A stretch of DNA of 64,000 nt from Pseudoalteromonas citrea (GCF_000238375.3 NZ_AHBZ03000027.1:124001-188000); one strand, 5' to 3'. Positions 8,029-16,897 are shown, counted from the stretch's first letter. Numbers and translations: made by a program. The notes: generated by a model from the sequence alone, not told the origin.

Positions 8029-8886
8029 TTATGAACAGGAGAACGGCAAAATAGAGCCGTCTTGATTGTAGTTAGCTAAAGCCATTGGCAGTAATGTATT
8101 ATCTTCAGAAGTAATAGAAGGTGACTCTGGATAGGCTAAACATATAACGTTACTTGGAATAGAGTTACTGGCCAGACTAGATTCTGTTAACTCAAAACTG
8201 TCATCATAATTGAATAGAATATTCATGTCCCAAGGGTTTTTAAATCCTAGCCATTTTGATAAAACAGGAGATTTATCATTAACGATATCACCATCATTGA
8301 TTTTATTAGTTTCAGATTCAGGAGTTAATTCATTTCGAAAATCTTCATTTCTCCAATATAGTGCAATAGCCTCCATAATAACAGCTGAGAAATGTCTAAT
8401 TGATTCATCAGTATAACTAATCATATCAACATCAAATAAGTGTGATTCAGTGTAATCTATCAAGGGCGTATTATGGTTGATAGCTTCTTCACTTATTAAT
8501 TTCTTAGGTGAATGGTTAATTAAACCATAAAAGGTTGGAAATATATTATAATACCTAGCCAAAAATTCTGCTGAATTATCATTTTTTTCAGGTATTTTAG
8601 GTATATTTAAAATTATTCCACTATTATCACCAAGCCACTTTCTTCCATCAACGGGATTCCAAACTAAATTTTTATATCGAAATTGTATAGATAAGTTTTT
8701 CCAAGGGCTTATAAAACTTGTATTTTCTGATGCGGGGTTTTCTTCTAAAAATTTTAAAATGTCATTATTCGTGTTTTTACAGGTGGAAATAAATTTTTTT
8801 TTGTACTCATGATCATGCCATGATTTAGCTATGGCTCCAACAAAGGCAGATCTAAAGCTTAAAAAGCAATGGTTTATATTTTTCAT
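8029..8886 (-). CDS. Candidate TOMM/RiPP precursor (BMA_0021/BMA_0022-like family)
   Basis: A 285-aa soluble protein with a strong ribosome-binding site (AAGGAA five bases before the ATG). The N-terminal part (SFRSAFVGAIAKSWHDHEYKK, about residues 10-30) resembles the nitrile-hydratase-type leader helix used by large precursors. The whole protein fits my recollection of the BMA_0021/BMA_0022 family of Burkholderia TOMM loci, whose members occur with a cyclodehydratase and a kinase/cyclase protein. The C-terminus, GSILPFSCS, ends in Ser-Cys-Ser, ideal residues for azoline formation; this tail as the modified core is my inference. It is flanked by hairpins on both sides and by two PhyH-like oxygenases. 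It could instead be an accessory protein. Confidence 0.6.
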   Translation of the reverse strand: MKNINHCFLSFRSAFVGAIAKSWHDHEYKKKFISTCKNTNNDILKFLEENPASENTSFISPWKNLSIQFRYKNLVWNPVDGRKWLGDNSGIILNIPKIPEKNDNSAEFLARYYNIFPTFYGLINHSPKKLISEEAINHNTPLIDYTESHLFDVDMISYTDESIRHFSAVIMEAIALYWRNEDFRNELTPESETNKINDGDIVNDKSPVLSKWLGFKNPWDMNILFNYDDSFELTESSLASNSIPSNVICLAYPESPSITSEDNTLLPMALANYNQDGSILPFSCS

Positions 8887-8903
8887 AGTATTCCTTTAAA
8901 TAT

Positions 8904-8926
8904 GCCCTATAAAGTAATTATAGGGC
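8904..8926 (-). terminator. Intercistronic hairpin after the 177-aa gene
   Basis: GCCCTATAA (8904-8912) pairs perfectly with TTATAGGGC (8918-8926) around a five-base loop. It lies between the 177-aa and 285-aa genes, ahead of the ribosome-binding site of the latter. No T run follows, so partial termination or RNA processing is more likely than full termination. Confidence 0.6.
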
Positions 8927-8934
8927 TTAAATTG

Positions 8935-9468
8935 CTAGCTAAATTTGGGATCCGCATCTGGTTTAGAAAAGTCTTCTTTTACAACTTCTTTCAGCTCAGA
9001 GTTTATAGACTTTGTCAGTTCATTGACTTCAGGAACCCAAGTCTCAAAAGCTTCTTGTACTTTTTTATCACTGATACCAAAAGTATCGAAGAAATTTGTG
9101 TACCTTTGTTTATCTTCTTCAGTGACTTTACCCTCTTCATGCTGAATATAGTCAGAAACGTTTCCATTATGAAGAAGGTTATATGTTGCTGAAATTGTTG
9201 GTGTGTTTATATAGTCTTCTGAATTAGGAATTAATAACTGAGGCTTAGATAGTTGTGAACCTACCTCTTTTGAAAGAAGCTCACCTAGTGTTGTCTGAAA
9301 GTCACCAGTGCTATTTGCGGTTATTAAATTATCATATTCACTTTCTGTAAGCCCGAAAACTTCGGCAACTTTTTTAGGTGTTTTATTGAATTCAGAGCGT
9401 ACCTTTGGATCAAAAACTAAGTTATAAACTAGCCCTAATACAGGTGCCTTGGCTTTTTTAATCGTCAT
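8935..9468 (-). CDS. Unknown 177-aa protein in the TOMM operon, possible second substrate
   Basis: A 177-aa acidic, soluble protein without signal peptide. I do not recognise the family with confidence. Its N-terminal 55 residues (LGLVYNLVFDPKVRSEFNKT, then PKKVAEVFGLTESEYDNLI) follow the pattern of short LigA-like helical domains that occur alone or as leaders of natural-product precursors. The middle is Ser/Thr/Asn-rich; the C-terminus is helical and ends DADPKFS; there is no cysteine. It has a good ribosome-binding site (AAGG eight bases before the ATG) and is followed by its own hairpin, like the next gene. It may be a second precursor, a carrier or a partner of one oxygenase. Confidence 0.55.
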   Translation of the reverse strand: MTIKKAKAPVLGLVYNLVFDPKVRSEFNKTPKKVAEVFGLTESEYDNLITANSTGDFQTTLGELLSKEVGSQLSKPQLLIPNSEDYINTPTISATYNLLHNGNVSDYIQHEEGKVTEEDKQRYTNFFDTFGISDKKVQEAFETWVPEVNELTKSINSELKEVVKEDFSKPDADPKFS

Positions 9469-9479
9469 GATTTATACCT

Positions 9480-10145
9480 TTATTTCTTGTGTTTTAAAAT
9501 GAATCTCAACATCCAGTGAGATTTATCGGAATTTATATTGTCTTTAACGCGGTGAACTAATGAAGTATAAAATATTAAAAAATCACCAAAATTAAGTGTT
9601 ATATCAATTTCATTTTTTAGGTGGTTTTCTAAATTTTCATCTTCAATTTTTATTAATGGACCAAATAAAGAGTGTTTGAAAGTACCAACTTTATGCGTTG
9701 AGCTTAATACTTGAATTAGGTCTAATTTTTCATTCGTTAGCGGGGTAATAACATGAATTCGATTGGGGTTTTTATCGCTAACGTCTTCGTCTTGGTGATA
9801 ACTAACATGGTAACCGGTAAGCTCTTCAGGGAATAAAGTTATAATGCTTCCACCTGACTCATAAGTTAAATCTTTATCTATTAATTCTGATATTTTATTC
9901 TTTATTTTCGAATTGGCGAGGTTGTTTATCTCTCTGTCAATAAGCTTATTTTCATAGCCCATTGATAAATACTTTACATTGCATTTCTTTACAGATTTAT
10001 GTGCTGTAATTAAATTTAATTCACTCTCTTCTTTAAGGTTGTTCGACTTGAAAAAATCTTTATTTACTTCTTTTTGAATTTTTTCTAAGTCTTTTTTATT
10101 TATTAAGCCTCTCAGAATTAAAAAACCATCATTATCAAGCCTCAT
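9480..10145 (-). CDS. Phytanoyl-CoA dioxygenase (PhyH)-like enzyme B
   Basis: A 221-aa protein beginning MRLDNDGFLILRGLI, the usual N-terminus of PhyH-like oxygenases. The iron ligands appear as SYHQDEDV (H117, D119) and SLVHRVKD (H198), with R214 in MLRFIL as candidate 2-oxoglutarate anchor; NFGDFLIFY is the typical strand before the distal His. It shares little sequence with the other oxygenase of the locus, so the two probably act on different positions or substrates. Its start overlaps the end of the interrupted regulator gene by 11 bases, a sign of tight translational coupling before the IS insertion. The segment is very AT-rich. Confidence 0.78.
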   Translation of the reverse strand: MRLDNDGFLILRGLINKKDLEKIQKEVNKDFFKSNNLKEESELNLITAHKSVKKCNVKYLSMGYENKLIDREINNLANSKIKNKISELIDKDLTYESGGSIITLFPEELTGYHVSYHQDEDVSDKNPNRIHVITPLTNEKLDLIQVLSSTHKVGTFKHSLFGPLIKIEDENLENHLKNEIDITLNFGDFLIFYTSLVHRVKDNINSDKSHWMLRFILKHKK

Positions 10146-11287
10146 AATTCATTTCCTCTAGTGCCCACAAGTTTTCATTCCTAATGTAGAAGTCAATTTC
10201 TTTTTTAGGGAAAATATTAAGATGCTTATATAATCTTGGTTGAAAGAACTTTTCTGAAATCTTTTCAGCTTTGTTGAGATGGCTTGTAATTTCACCTGAT
10301 TTTCTATTTTCTACACTAAGAAGAAATGAAATCCACATGCTGTACATAATACCGCTCATAAATGTTTCATCATTGGTCCATTTTAATATCAAAGTAGAGT
10401 CTTTGTTCAGCCATCCATTTATCAGCTCCAAGCATGGTAATATATAATCTAGTGAACCAAATTTAGAAAAGTGGCTGTCTAAGATGTTTATATACTGCCT
10501 AGCTTGATCTTTATAGTCAATTTCATCATTAGTAAACATTAGGCAGATAAAGCTAGCGTAGCAACAAGATTGAGCTACAGCATTATGATCGTTATTCGTT
10601 TTACCCAGTTCTATAGCTAAATTAATATGTTCAAAAGCAAGCGTTTTATTTAATTGAAAAGCATTTAATAAGCCCGACACCATTAGCATCATCGATTTAT
10701 ATGATATACCAAAACTAAGGTCTAGATCATGCTCACTATCCAAGTTATCTAATATCAAGTTTGCATTTTTTATTTGTTTATCTGCGTAGCTAATCTTTCC
10801 CTGTAAAAGGTAACTTTTTGCTAAGACTATGTGAACATAAATCTTATTTTTGGTATCAAATTCATTAATGATTTTACTCGAATATTTTACTGTCAACAAT
10901 TTATTGTTGTTCATGTGGTGGTAAAGCATCAAAAACCAATAAGCTCTAAATAGATTCTCTTCGTGTTTGTCGCTAGTATCTAACCTCCTAAAGCTCCTAA
11001 TTATTTCCAACGAAATCTCACGAATACTTGGGTGACCATAACCCAATTGGCTGGATTTAGACTTTAATAGAATGGATGATAACTCTATCTTATTTTTTAT
11101 ATAAACACTTTTATTTTTAATGAATGAGTTTATATTATGTATTTCTTCTAAAAGCTTATAAAAGTTTTGAAAGTCGTTGATGAAAGAGTTGTGCTTTAAT
11201 ACAATTAAAAATGAATTTATTGAGAGCTCATATTTTTCTGATAAATAAAAATGCCGACCGCATTTACTATGAATATCAATTGAACCT
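10135..11287 (-). pseudogene. C-terminal fragment of the IS-interrupted kinase/cyclase regulator
   Basis: The frame is open from the insertion sequence edge down to the stop at 10135-10137, coding 381 residues that belong to the regulator. The part is helical and TPR-like (for example VHIVLAKSYLLQGKISYADK and AQSCCYASFICLMF), as expected for the C-terminal repeat region of such proteins. There is no convincing own start: the first possible initiator is a TTG at 11044-11046 without a clear ribosome-binding site. Joined to the N-terminal piece across one copy of the target repeat it continues in frame (..NEQGS | IDIHSKCGRHF..). If translated from the TTG it would give a 303-aa fragment. Confidence 0.85.
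11280..11287. repeat. Target-site duplication, left copy
   Basis: TTGAACCT, directly repeated at 12595-12602 on the other side of the insertion sequence. Eight bases is a normal duplication length for IS256-family elements. Confidence 0.93.
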
Positions 11288-12594
11288 GACCCTGTAAATA
11301 ATTCTGTGTAACTGCTCTTAGTTACAAGTATTCAGTTAGTCGGTCTTCAAACATAATCATAAAACGGTTTAGAGCTTGCTTCCAGTTATGAATAGGCATT
11401 GTCCACCTCTTGGAAGCATCCATTATCGCTAAGTACACCACCTTGCTAGCGGATTCATCTGTCGGGAACAGTTTACGTTTCTTGGTCGCTTTTCTGATCA
11501 CACTGTTCAGAGATTCAATAGCATTTGTCGTGTAGATAGCTTTACGAATATCTTGAGGGTAGCTAAATAGAGTATTGAGATTATCCCAATGAGCCGTCCA
11601 GGAGCGGCTGATTTGAGGGTACTTTTCATCCCATTTATCACCAAAGTGCTCTAACGCCAACAGGGCTTCATCTTCCGTTGTTGCTTGATAGATTTCTTTT
11701 AAGTCAGCGGTAATTGCCTTGTAGTCTTTCCATGGGACGTATTTCATTGAGTTTCGCACCATGTGTACGATACAGAGCTGAATTTGAGTTTTTGGATAAA
11801 CAGCGTTGATGGCATCAGGAAAGCCCTTCAGGCCATCTACACACGCGATGAGGATATCATTCACGCCTCGATTTTGAAGTTCGGTGAGCACGCTAAGCCA
11901 GAACTTCGCTCCTTCGGTTTCGGACATCCACATCCCAAGAAGTTCTTTCTGACCTTCCATATTTACGCCAAGTGCGAGATAAATGGCTTTGTTGATAACC
12001 TGTTTATTCTGGCGTACTTTCACGACGATGCAATCGAGATAAACGATGGGATAGACCGTATCAAGCGGGCGAGATTGCCACTCAACCACTTGTTCTAAAA
12101 CAGCATCTGTAACTTTAGATATTAGACTGGCGGAGATATCCGCATCGTACATTTCTTTGAATGTTGCGACGATTTCACGGGTGGTCATTCCTTTGGCATA
12201 TAGGCTTAAGATCTTGTCGTCCATCGATTGAAATCGGGTTTGATGTTTACGAACAAGCTTGGGTTCAAAGGACGCGTCACGGTCACGAGGGACTTCTAAC
12301 TGGATCTCACCATCGTCTGTAATTAGGCGTTTAGATGAGTAGCCATTTCGACTGTTACTATCGTTAGTTGGTGAGTTTTTTTCGTAACCGAGGTGCTCAT
12401 TAAGTTCAGCATTTAAGGCTGTCTCAACCGTCACCTTGGTTAACATTTTCCTAAAGTCATCAAGATCAGAAGGAGTCTTAATCGACTTAGCTGCTTCGCG
12501 AGCGAAGGCTTCTAGAGCTTTCTTATCCATATTGCTTATCCTCAGCCATTACTGGCTTAATTATAAGCAGATACACAATTTAAATTACAGGCTC
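11288..12594 (-). mobile_element. Complete IS256-family insertion sequence (1307 bp)
   Basis: The element is bounded by imperfect inverted repeats: GACCCTGTAAATAATTCTGT at the left end and, on the other strand, GAGCCTGTAATTTAAATTGT at the right end (22 of the first 29 bases match). Both are flanked by the 8-bp direct repeat TTGAACCT. It contains one full transposase gene on the minus strand, the same orientation as the gene it interrupts. Intact ends, intact transposase and identical target repeats point to a recent insertion. Confidence 0.95.
11322..12530 (-). CDS. IS256-family transposase
   Basis: A full-length 402-aa DDE transposase. The catalytic triad is visible: D166 in VYLDCIVVKVR, D232 in ACVDGLKGFPDAI and E339 in TTNAIESLNSVIRKATKKR; the last block and CIVHMVRNSMKYV are signatures of the IS256/mutator family. 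The N-terminus has the usual ELNEHLGYEK and RNGYSSKRL boxes. No frameshift or stop is present. It begins 64 bases inside the right end of the element and ends 34 bases from the left end, as is normal for the family. Confidence 0.97.
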   Translation of the reverse strand: MDKKALEAFAREAAKSIKTPSDLDDFRKMLTKVTVETALNAELNEHLGYEKNSPTNDSNSRNGYSSKRLITDDGEIQLEVPRDRDASFEPKLVRKHQTRFQSMDDKILSLYAKGMTTREIVATFKEMYDADISASLISKVTDAVLEQVVEWQSRPLDTVYPIVYLDCIVVKVRQNKQVINKAIYLALGVNMEGQKELLGMWMSETEGAKFWLSVLTELQNRGVNDILIACVDGLKGFPDAINAVYPKTQIQLCIVHMVRNSMKYVPWKDYKAITADLKEIYQATTEDEALLALEHFGDKWDEKYPQISRSWTAHWDNLNTLFSYPQDIRKAIYTTNAIESLNSVIRKATKKRKLFPTDESASKVVYLAIMDASKRWTMPIHNWKQALNRFMIMFEDRLTEYL

Positions 12595-15343
12595 TTGAAC
12601 CTTGCTCATTACTTTGTAAGTAGTCAGCTATTACTGAGTGAAACTGTGTTTTGGCTTTTGCTTCCATACTCTCATACGCTGCATCTCTCACTAAAGCATG
12701 TTTGAATATGTAACTATCGTTACTCACTCGTCTCTGCTGAATAATCAGGTCATTGGCTATCAACTCATTCAGGTCATTCTGAATTTGGTTTTCGCTCAGA
12801 GATGATGCTGCAACTAATAAGTCATATTCAAACTCTCGTCCGATTGTGGCGGCAAGCTGAGCGGTTTCTTTAGCGTGAACGAGGCTATCGAGCTTTTGCT
12901 GGAGTGATTCACGTAAACTGCTAGGTACTTGATCTAGTTTGTCTGGGCTCACAAAGTTAATTTCACCTTCAATGACACTGACCAAGGCTTTTTGCTTTAA
13001 CATGCCTACTAGTTCTTCGATAAATAATGGAATACCATCGGTTCTGCTGGTGAGTATGTTGAGTACATTACGTGAAACTGGCTGATCATCAAATAGCCTA
13101 ATGATAAAGTCTTCAGTGGCTTGTGCCGTTAACTTATTAAGGTTCACTTCCATTAACGTGAGGTCTTTTAGCGATGTAGGCACTTGCTGTCGAGATGTGC
13201 TGATCAACACATTGCTTGTGTTTAGTTGCCCTGCAAAGTGCTGAATAAACTCTATTGTCGTGGTATCTGCCCAGTGGATATCTTCGATAATATATAGCTT
13301 ATTCTCACTAATACTATAATGTTTGCTCAGTAGTAATGCTGTTAAACTACTAAATAGTAATGCTTTTTGTTGATCTGGAGCGAGTGTCGATGCCGGTATG
13401 TTTTCTGGTAGTTCTATGTTTAACCAAATCAGTAATATTGGTAGAGCTTGCTCTATTGCGATACTGTCGTTTTGCTGGGTTATTATATCGCTGAATAGCT
13501 TAACAGCGCTGGGAGCATCAAGTTTTGTTGTACTGAATAAATACCTAATAAGGGTGAGTACAGGATAAAGTGCATTGTTTTGATGCTCGGGTAGGCACTG
13601 CGCAACCAAGTGTTGGTATTGGCCTGCATGGCTACGTATTTCTTGTAGTAAACGAGATTTACCAATTCCTGCCTCACCATGAATATGGGTTAAATGGCTT
13701 TGAGTATTTTCGGCCTTTATAACAGACAGGGTTTTATCTAGTTCTTTTTCTCGGCCAATTAATTCGTGATTATTCCGTGTGCCTCGCATAAAGCCAAACG
13801 CTTCAACTTGCCTTTCGCCTTTTAAGCTATAAACCGTTGCTGGTGAACCTGGTTGTTGTAAATTTGGTAACTTAGTGCCTTCAAATTCACTGTAAGGTTC
13901 TAAAATAGCGCGAGAATCGCCACTACAGAGTATTTGTTTCGCTTGAGCGCAGCGTGCGAGCTCCATCGCTGTATTGGTAATATGTCCCTCAGGGATAGCA
14001 TTGGCATAGGTGACGAATATGCCAGTGTGTAAACCTATATGTATATTAAAAGAAATGCCATGCACATCTTGCATTAATGCATCTCTTTTTGACATTTCAC
14101 TCATGATCTCAAGGGCGGTACGGGCAGATAGGCGAGTGTCATTGTCGCTGGCAACAGGAAAGCCAAAGTAAAACAGTAGCATGTCACCGAGGGTACCTAC
14201 ATGGTAGGCGTTAAAACGCGTGGCAATATCAACACACTGGTTTAACTGTGCTTTGTTCAACGCATCGATGACGTCTAGGTCTTTGGTGTTTGTGTTGACT
14301 TCAGCGATACTGATTTTTAACGCTAGCACCGTAATTTGTTTGCGTTCTGTGAGCAGGGTGTGATTGGTATTGCTACTTTGCTCTGCGTCTTTACGTAGAA
14401 TAACCGTTTCGTCATCAAACCCGTGTTGTGCTTCGCCTTTGGTGAGAATACCTACGAGGTTGGCTACATTAATGCTATTGAGTTCATTAAAGCTCTCTTG
14501 TGATGTGATCACGCGCTCTATCGCATTTTTCTTGAGTATTCTTCTGAGGAGAGAGGCAAGTGGGTGGCCAAGTAGTGGAGCAGGCAAAGGTACATTTACA
14601 TCACTCAACTGCTTATGATAAATCGATGCAATACTTGAACCTGTCACAGCAGGTAACCCGGTTAAACATTCTAAGTAAACGAGTCCCCAAACATATAAAT
14701 CTGTTTTTGTCGTTGCCGGTTCGCCACGTAATTGTTCAGGAGCACTGTATGAAGGAGTGCCTAGCGTCTCTTGAGTGAGTGTAAGTGTGTTGAAATCGGG
14801 TTGGCGATGTTCAGATACTAAGGTGCCAATACCAAAGTCGAGTATTTTGGCATAGGTTTTAGCGCCAGATTTTGCCAGCATAATATTGGCTGGCTTTATG
14901 TCACGGTGAATGATCCCTCTGCTATGAGCGTGAATTAAAGCATCTAACACTTGCAGCATAACATCGGTTGCATCTACCGCATTGAGTGCACCTTCTTGTG
15001 TGAGGTGTTGGCGCAGCGATATACCATCAACGTATTCAAACACGCCAAAAAGGAGGTGATCGTCTATCTGACCTTTGTCGAGTAATCGTACAATATGCGG
15101 GTGTTGTAATTGGCTACTTAATTGTGTTTCACGTTTAAAACGTTCTATATAGCGCTGCTTTTTTTGTTCTTCTAGGTGAGGTTCTAGCGCTAAGAATTTT
15201 ATTGCAACAAATTGATCTGTGTTTTTATGTTTGGCTTTAAATACTTTTCCAAATCCACCTTCACCAATTTTATGAATAAGTTCATAGTGGGCACTATCAA
15301 AGCGATCAGTAATGTACTGATCTGAAAATTGTGTGAGCGACAT
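12557..15343 (-). pseudogene. N-terminal part of a TOMM-type kinase/cyclase/ATPase fusion regulator, cut by the IS
   Basis: From the ATG at 15341-15343, 916 native residues precede the insertion and 12 IS-encoded residues follow to a stop at 12557. Domains: Ser/Thr kinase (about 20-290; GEGGFGKVF, K49, HRDIKPAN with D148, DFG at 169-171), degenerate class III nucleotide cyclase (about 335-490; VGTLGDMLLFYFG, FNIHIGLHTG), then a AAA/STAND-like ATPase (Walker A GEAGIGKSR near 556-564, Walker B LYIIEDIHWAD near 683-693). This order matches what I recall of the TOMM system kinase/cyclase fusion family of about 1270 residues. With the C-terminal fragment the ancestral protein has 1297 aa. It was probably the first gene of the operon. 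The C-terminal repeats are lost, so function is probably impaired. A longer frame from a TTG at 15466 is less likely. Confidence 0.85.
12595..12602. repeat. Target-site duplication, right copy
   Basis: TTGAACCT, identical to 11280-11287. Both copies are read in the same codon phase of the interrupted gene (GGT TCA on the minus strand). Confidence 0.93.
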
Positions 15344-15570
15344 AAGCTTTTTGAATCCAATAGTATGTTTGTAACCATATCCTTTGTATAACGTCCTGGT
15401 TACGTTTATATTTTTATGATTTGTGTTAACACAGCGTTCGCGCTCTTCCTTGCGTTCGTTACACAAATTTACTTCTATAGATTAGCTTATCGGTCAGGGG
15501 GAAGGAATCTTTAATTGATGAATTATATATGATTTTTTAATTTATAATTTACTGAGAGCAATTCGTGCAA

Positions 15571-15593
15571 GGGTGAACACTAGGTGAACACCC
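15571..15593. promoter_or_regulatory. Tandem 9-bp repeats upstream of the TOMM regulator gene
   Basis: GGTGAACAC occurs at 15572-15580 and 15583-15591, an 11-bp period (about one helical turn). The outer bases also form a GGGTG/CACCC dyad (15571-15575, 15589-15593). It lies about 230 bp before the kinase/cyclase start and just past the stop of the upstream lipoprotein gene. No T run follows, so an operator is more likely than a terminator. The binding factor is unknown. Confidence 0.4.
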
Positions 15594-15605
15594 TAAAGTA
15601 TTGGG

Positions 15606-16364
15606 TTATTTCAATGTTATCGTAAGATTGTCTAGTCTTCTTTCTTGGGTTGCAAAAGTACGGCTATTGCTGACATAGGCTGGGTCAATTTGACCGTGTC
15701 GCAACCGTTGTAATAATAATGATCCATTACAGTCATGATCTGTATTTACCTGGACATCTTTGTACAATTCAATATTTGATAAATTTATGGTGAAATCACC
15801 ATCGTCAGATACATTATCAAAGGAGGTTGTTGAAGATATTTTATCGCCGTCTTTTTTAGTACATTCAGTATGATATTGAATACTGAATTGGTCATTGGCA
15901 CCACTTTTGGTCCATTCGACCTCAATTGAAGCGTTTTTGTTGTAGAGTTGGCCAGCTTGTGGCGCGAGTATTTGATACTGAGGAGGTAAAGTGATCGTGT
16001 TGGTTAAGACCTTATTCTCACTGATGCGGTTTAGCTGCACTAAGAACTCGCTGTCACCGACTGCGACATCAAAAATTGCACGGTAATCTACATCAAAGGC
16101 ATCACTGTCATCTTCTTCCAATACTTTGACCGTTGAACCAACCGTTGCGCGAAGCTCATCGCCGTTGGTTAACTTTAAATTATTACCGTTTCTACCTGAA
16201 ACATTTAGCTCTGCGATCACTCGACTATTTTGGCCATTAGAGGTTATGTAGATATCAGACCAAATGGCTTCTGTTTTAACAGCCGCTGACTCGGTTGTTT
16301 CTGATGAGCAGGCAGCAAGTAGGCTGACTGCAAGGGTTAATGATGTATATTTTAATAGGTGCAT
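15606..16364 (-). CDS. Lipoprotein of unknown function
   Basis: A 252-aa lipoprotein. Two ATGs are possible (16370 and 16364); AGGG directly abuts the first and is six bases before the second, so 16364 is preferred. The signal MHLLKYTSLTLAVSLLAAC has lipobox LAAC. The rest is beta-rich, with Ig-like spacing (ITLPPQYQILAPQAGQLYNK, then NASIEVEWTKSG) that suggests a carbohydrate- or protein-binding fold on the cell surface or in the periplasm. Two cysteines late in the chain (HTECTKKD, DHDCNGS) could form a disulfide. No family was recognised. Confidence 0.7.
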   Translation of the reverse strand: MHLLKYTSLTLAVSLLAACSSETTESAAVKTEAIWSDIYITSNGQNSRVIAELNVSGRNGNNLKLTNGDELRATVGSTVKVLEEDDSDAFDVDYRAIFDVAVGDSEFLVQLNRISENKVLTNTITLPPQYQILAPQAGQLYNKNASIEVEWTKSGANDQFSIQYHTECTKKDGDKISSTTSFDNVSDDGDFTINLSNIELYKDVQVNTDHDCNGSLLLQRLRHGQIDPAYVSNSRTFATQERRLDNLTITLK

Positions 16365-16621
16365 TTTCATCCCTGTGATTAATCTATTTATTAGGTAGCG
16401 GTAATTCTAGAGAGGTTATTCTACCTTTTGATTAGATGGTATTTAAAGAGTTTTTACAAAAAAATACACTTTATAAGATTTATTCACAATTGAAAGCGGT
16501 GAGGGTTATAAATACATAATAATGAGGGTCTGTGCGTTAGGTCTGATTTTATATAATTAATGCGGCTGATATGACTTGCCGCAGCAATAATTAATTGGTT
16601 TAAGGTGACGAATAAATGTAT

Positions 16622-16897
16622 CTAGTCAGCAATCACTGTCATGATCAAATCATGTGGCTTGAGCGTGAGTTGCAGTGTTTTTAGTTCAGTATTAATAACA
16701 GATAAGGCTTTTTTAAGTTGTTGCCCAGAGCACGTAGCGGTGCAAAAAACCTCAACTTTTAGGGTTTGTTTGAGTTTACTCAATTGCCCGTGGTGAGTGA
16801 GGTATTCAAAAGAGTCAATATGTAGCTTTAGCTCTTCACAGGCATTTGTCAGTTGCTTTATGAGTAATTGCTCTGTCTTTTTTTCAGTTTTAGTCAT
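16622..16897 (-). CDS. Conserved 91-aa cytoplasmic protein
   Basis: The ATG at 16895-16897 is chosen because it overlaps the stop of the cyclotransferase gene (ATG and TAA overlap within eight bases) and removes an N-terminal extension that lies inside that gene. MTKTEKKTEQLLIKQLTNAC begins a short basic helix followed by an alpha/beta domain. It looks like a small family found in Vibrio and Shewanella, often labelled Fis-family regulator without good reason; no HTH is evident. Translational coupling to the upstream gene suggests a shared role, which is unknown. Confidence 0.65.
   Translation of the reverse strand: MTKTEKKTEQLLIKQLTNACEELKLHIDSFEYLTHHGQLSKLKQTLKVEVFCTATCSGQQLKKALSVINTELKTLQLTLKPHDLIMTVIAD

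Noticed and set aside
8869-9192. Plus-strand frame across the start of the 285-aa gene and the 177-aa gene
   Set aside because: No ribosome-binding site, Phe/Leu-rich shadow of two well-supported minus-strand genes.
11044-11046. Real start codon (TTG) of an independent 303-aa gene
   Set aside because: The frame continues open upstream to the IS edge and joins the kinase/cyclase gene in phase, so it is better explained as a fragment.
13483-13680. Possible small gene inside the ATPase part of the interrupted regulator
   Set aside because: Same strand but different frame; the regulator frame carries intact Walker motifs through it.
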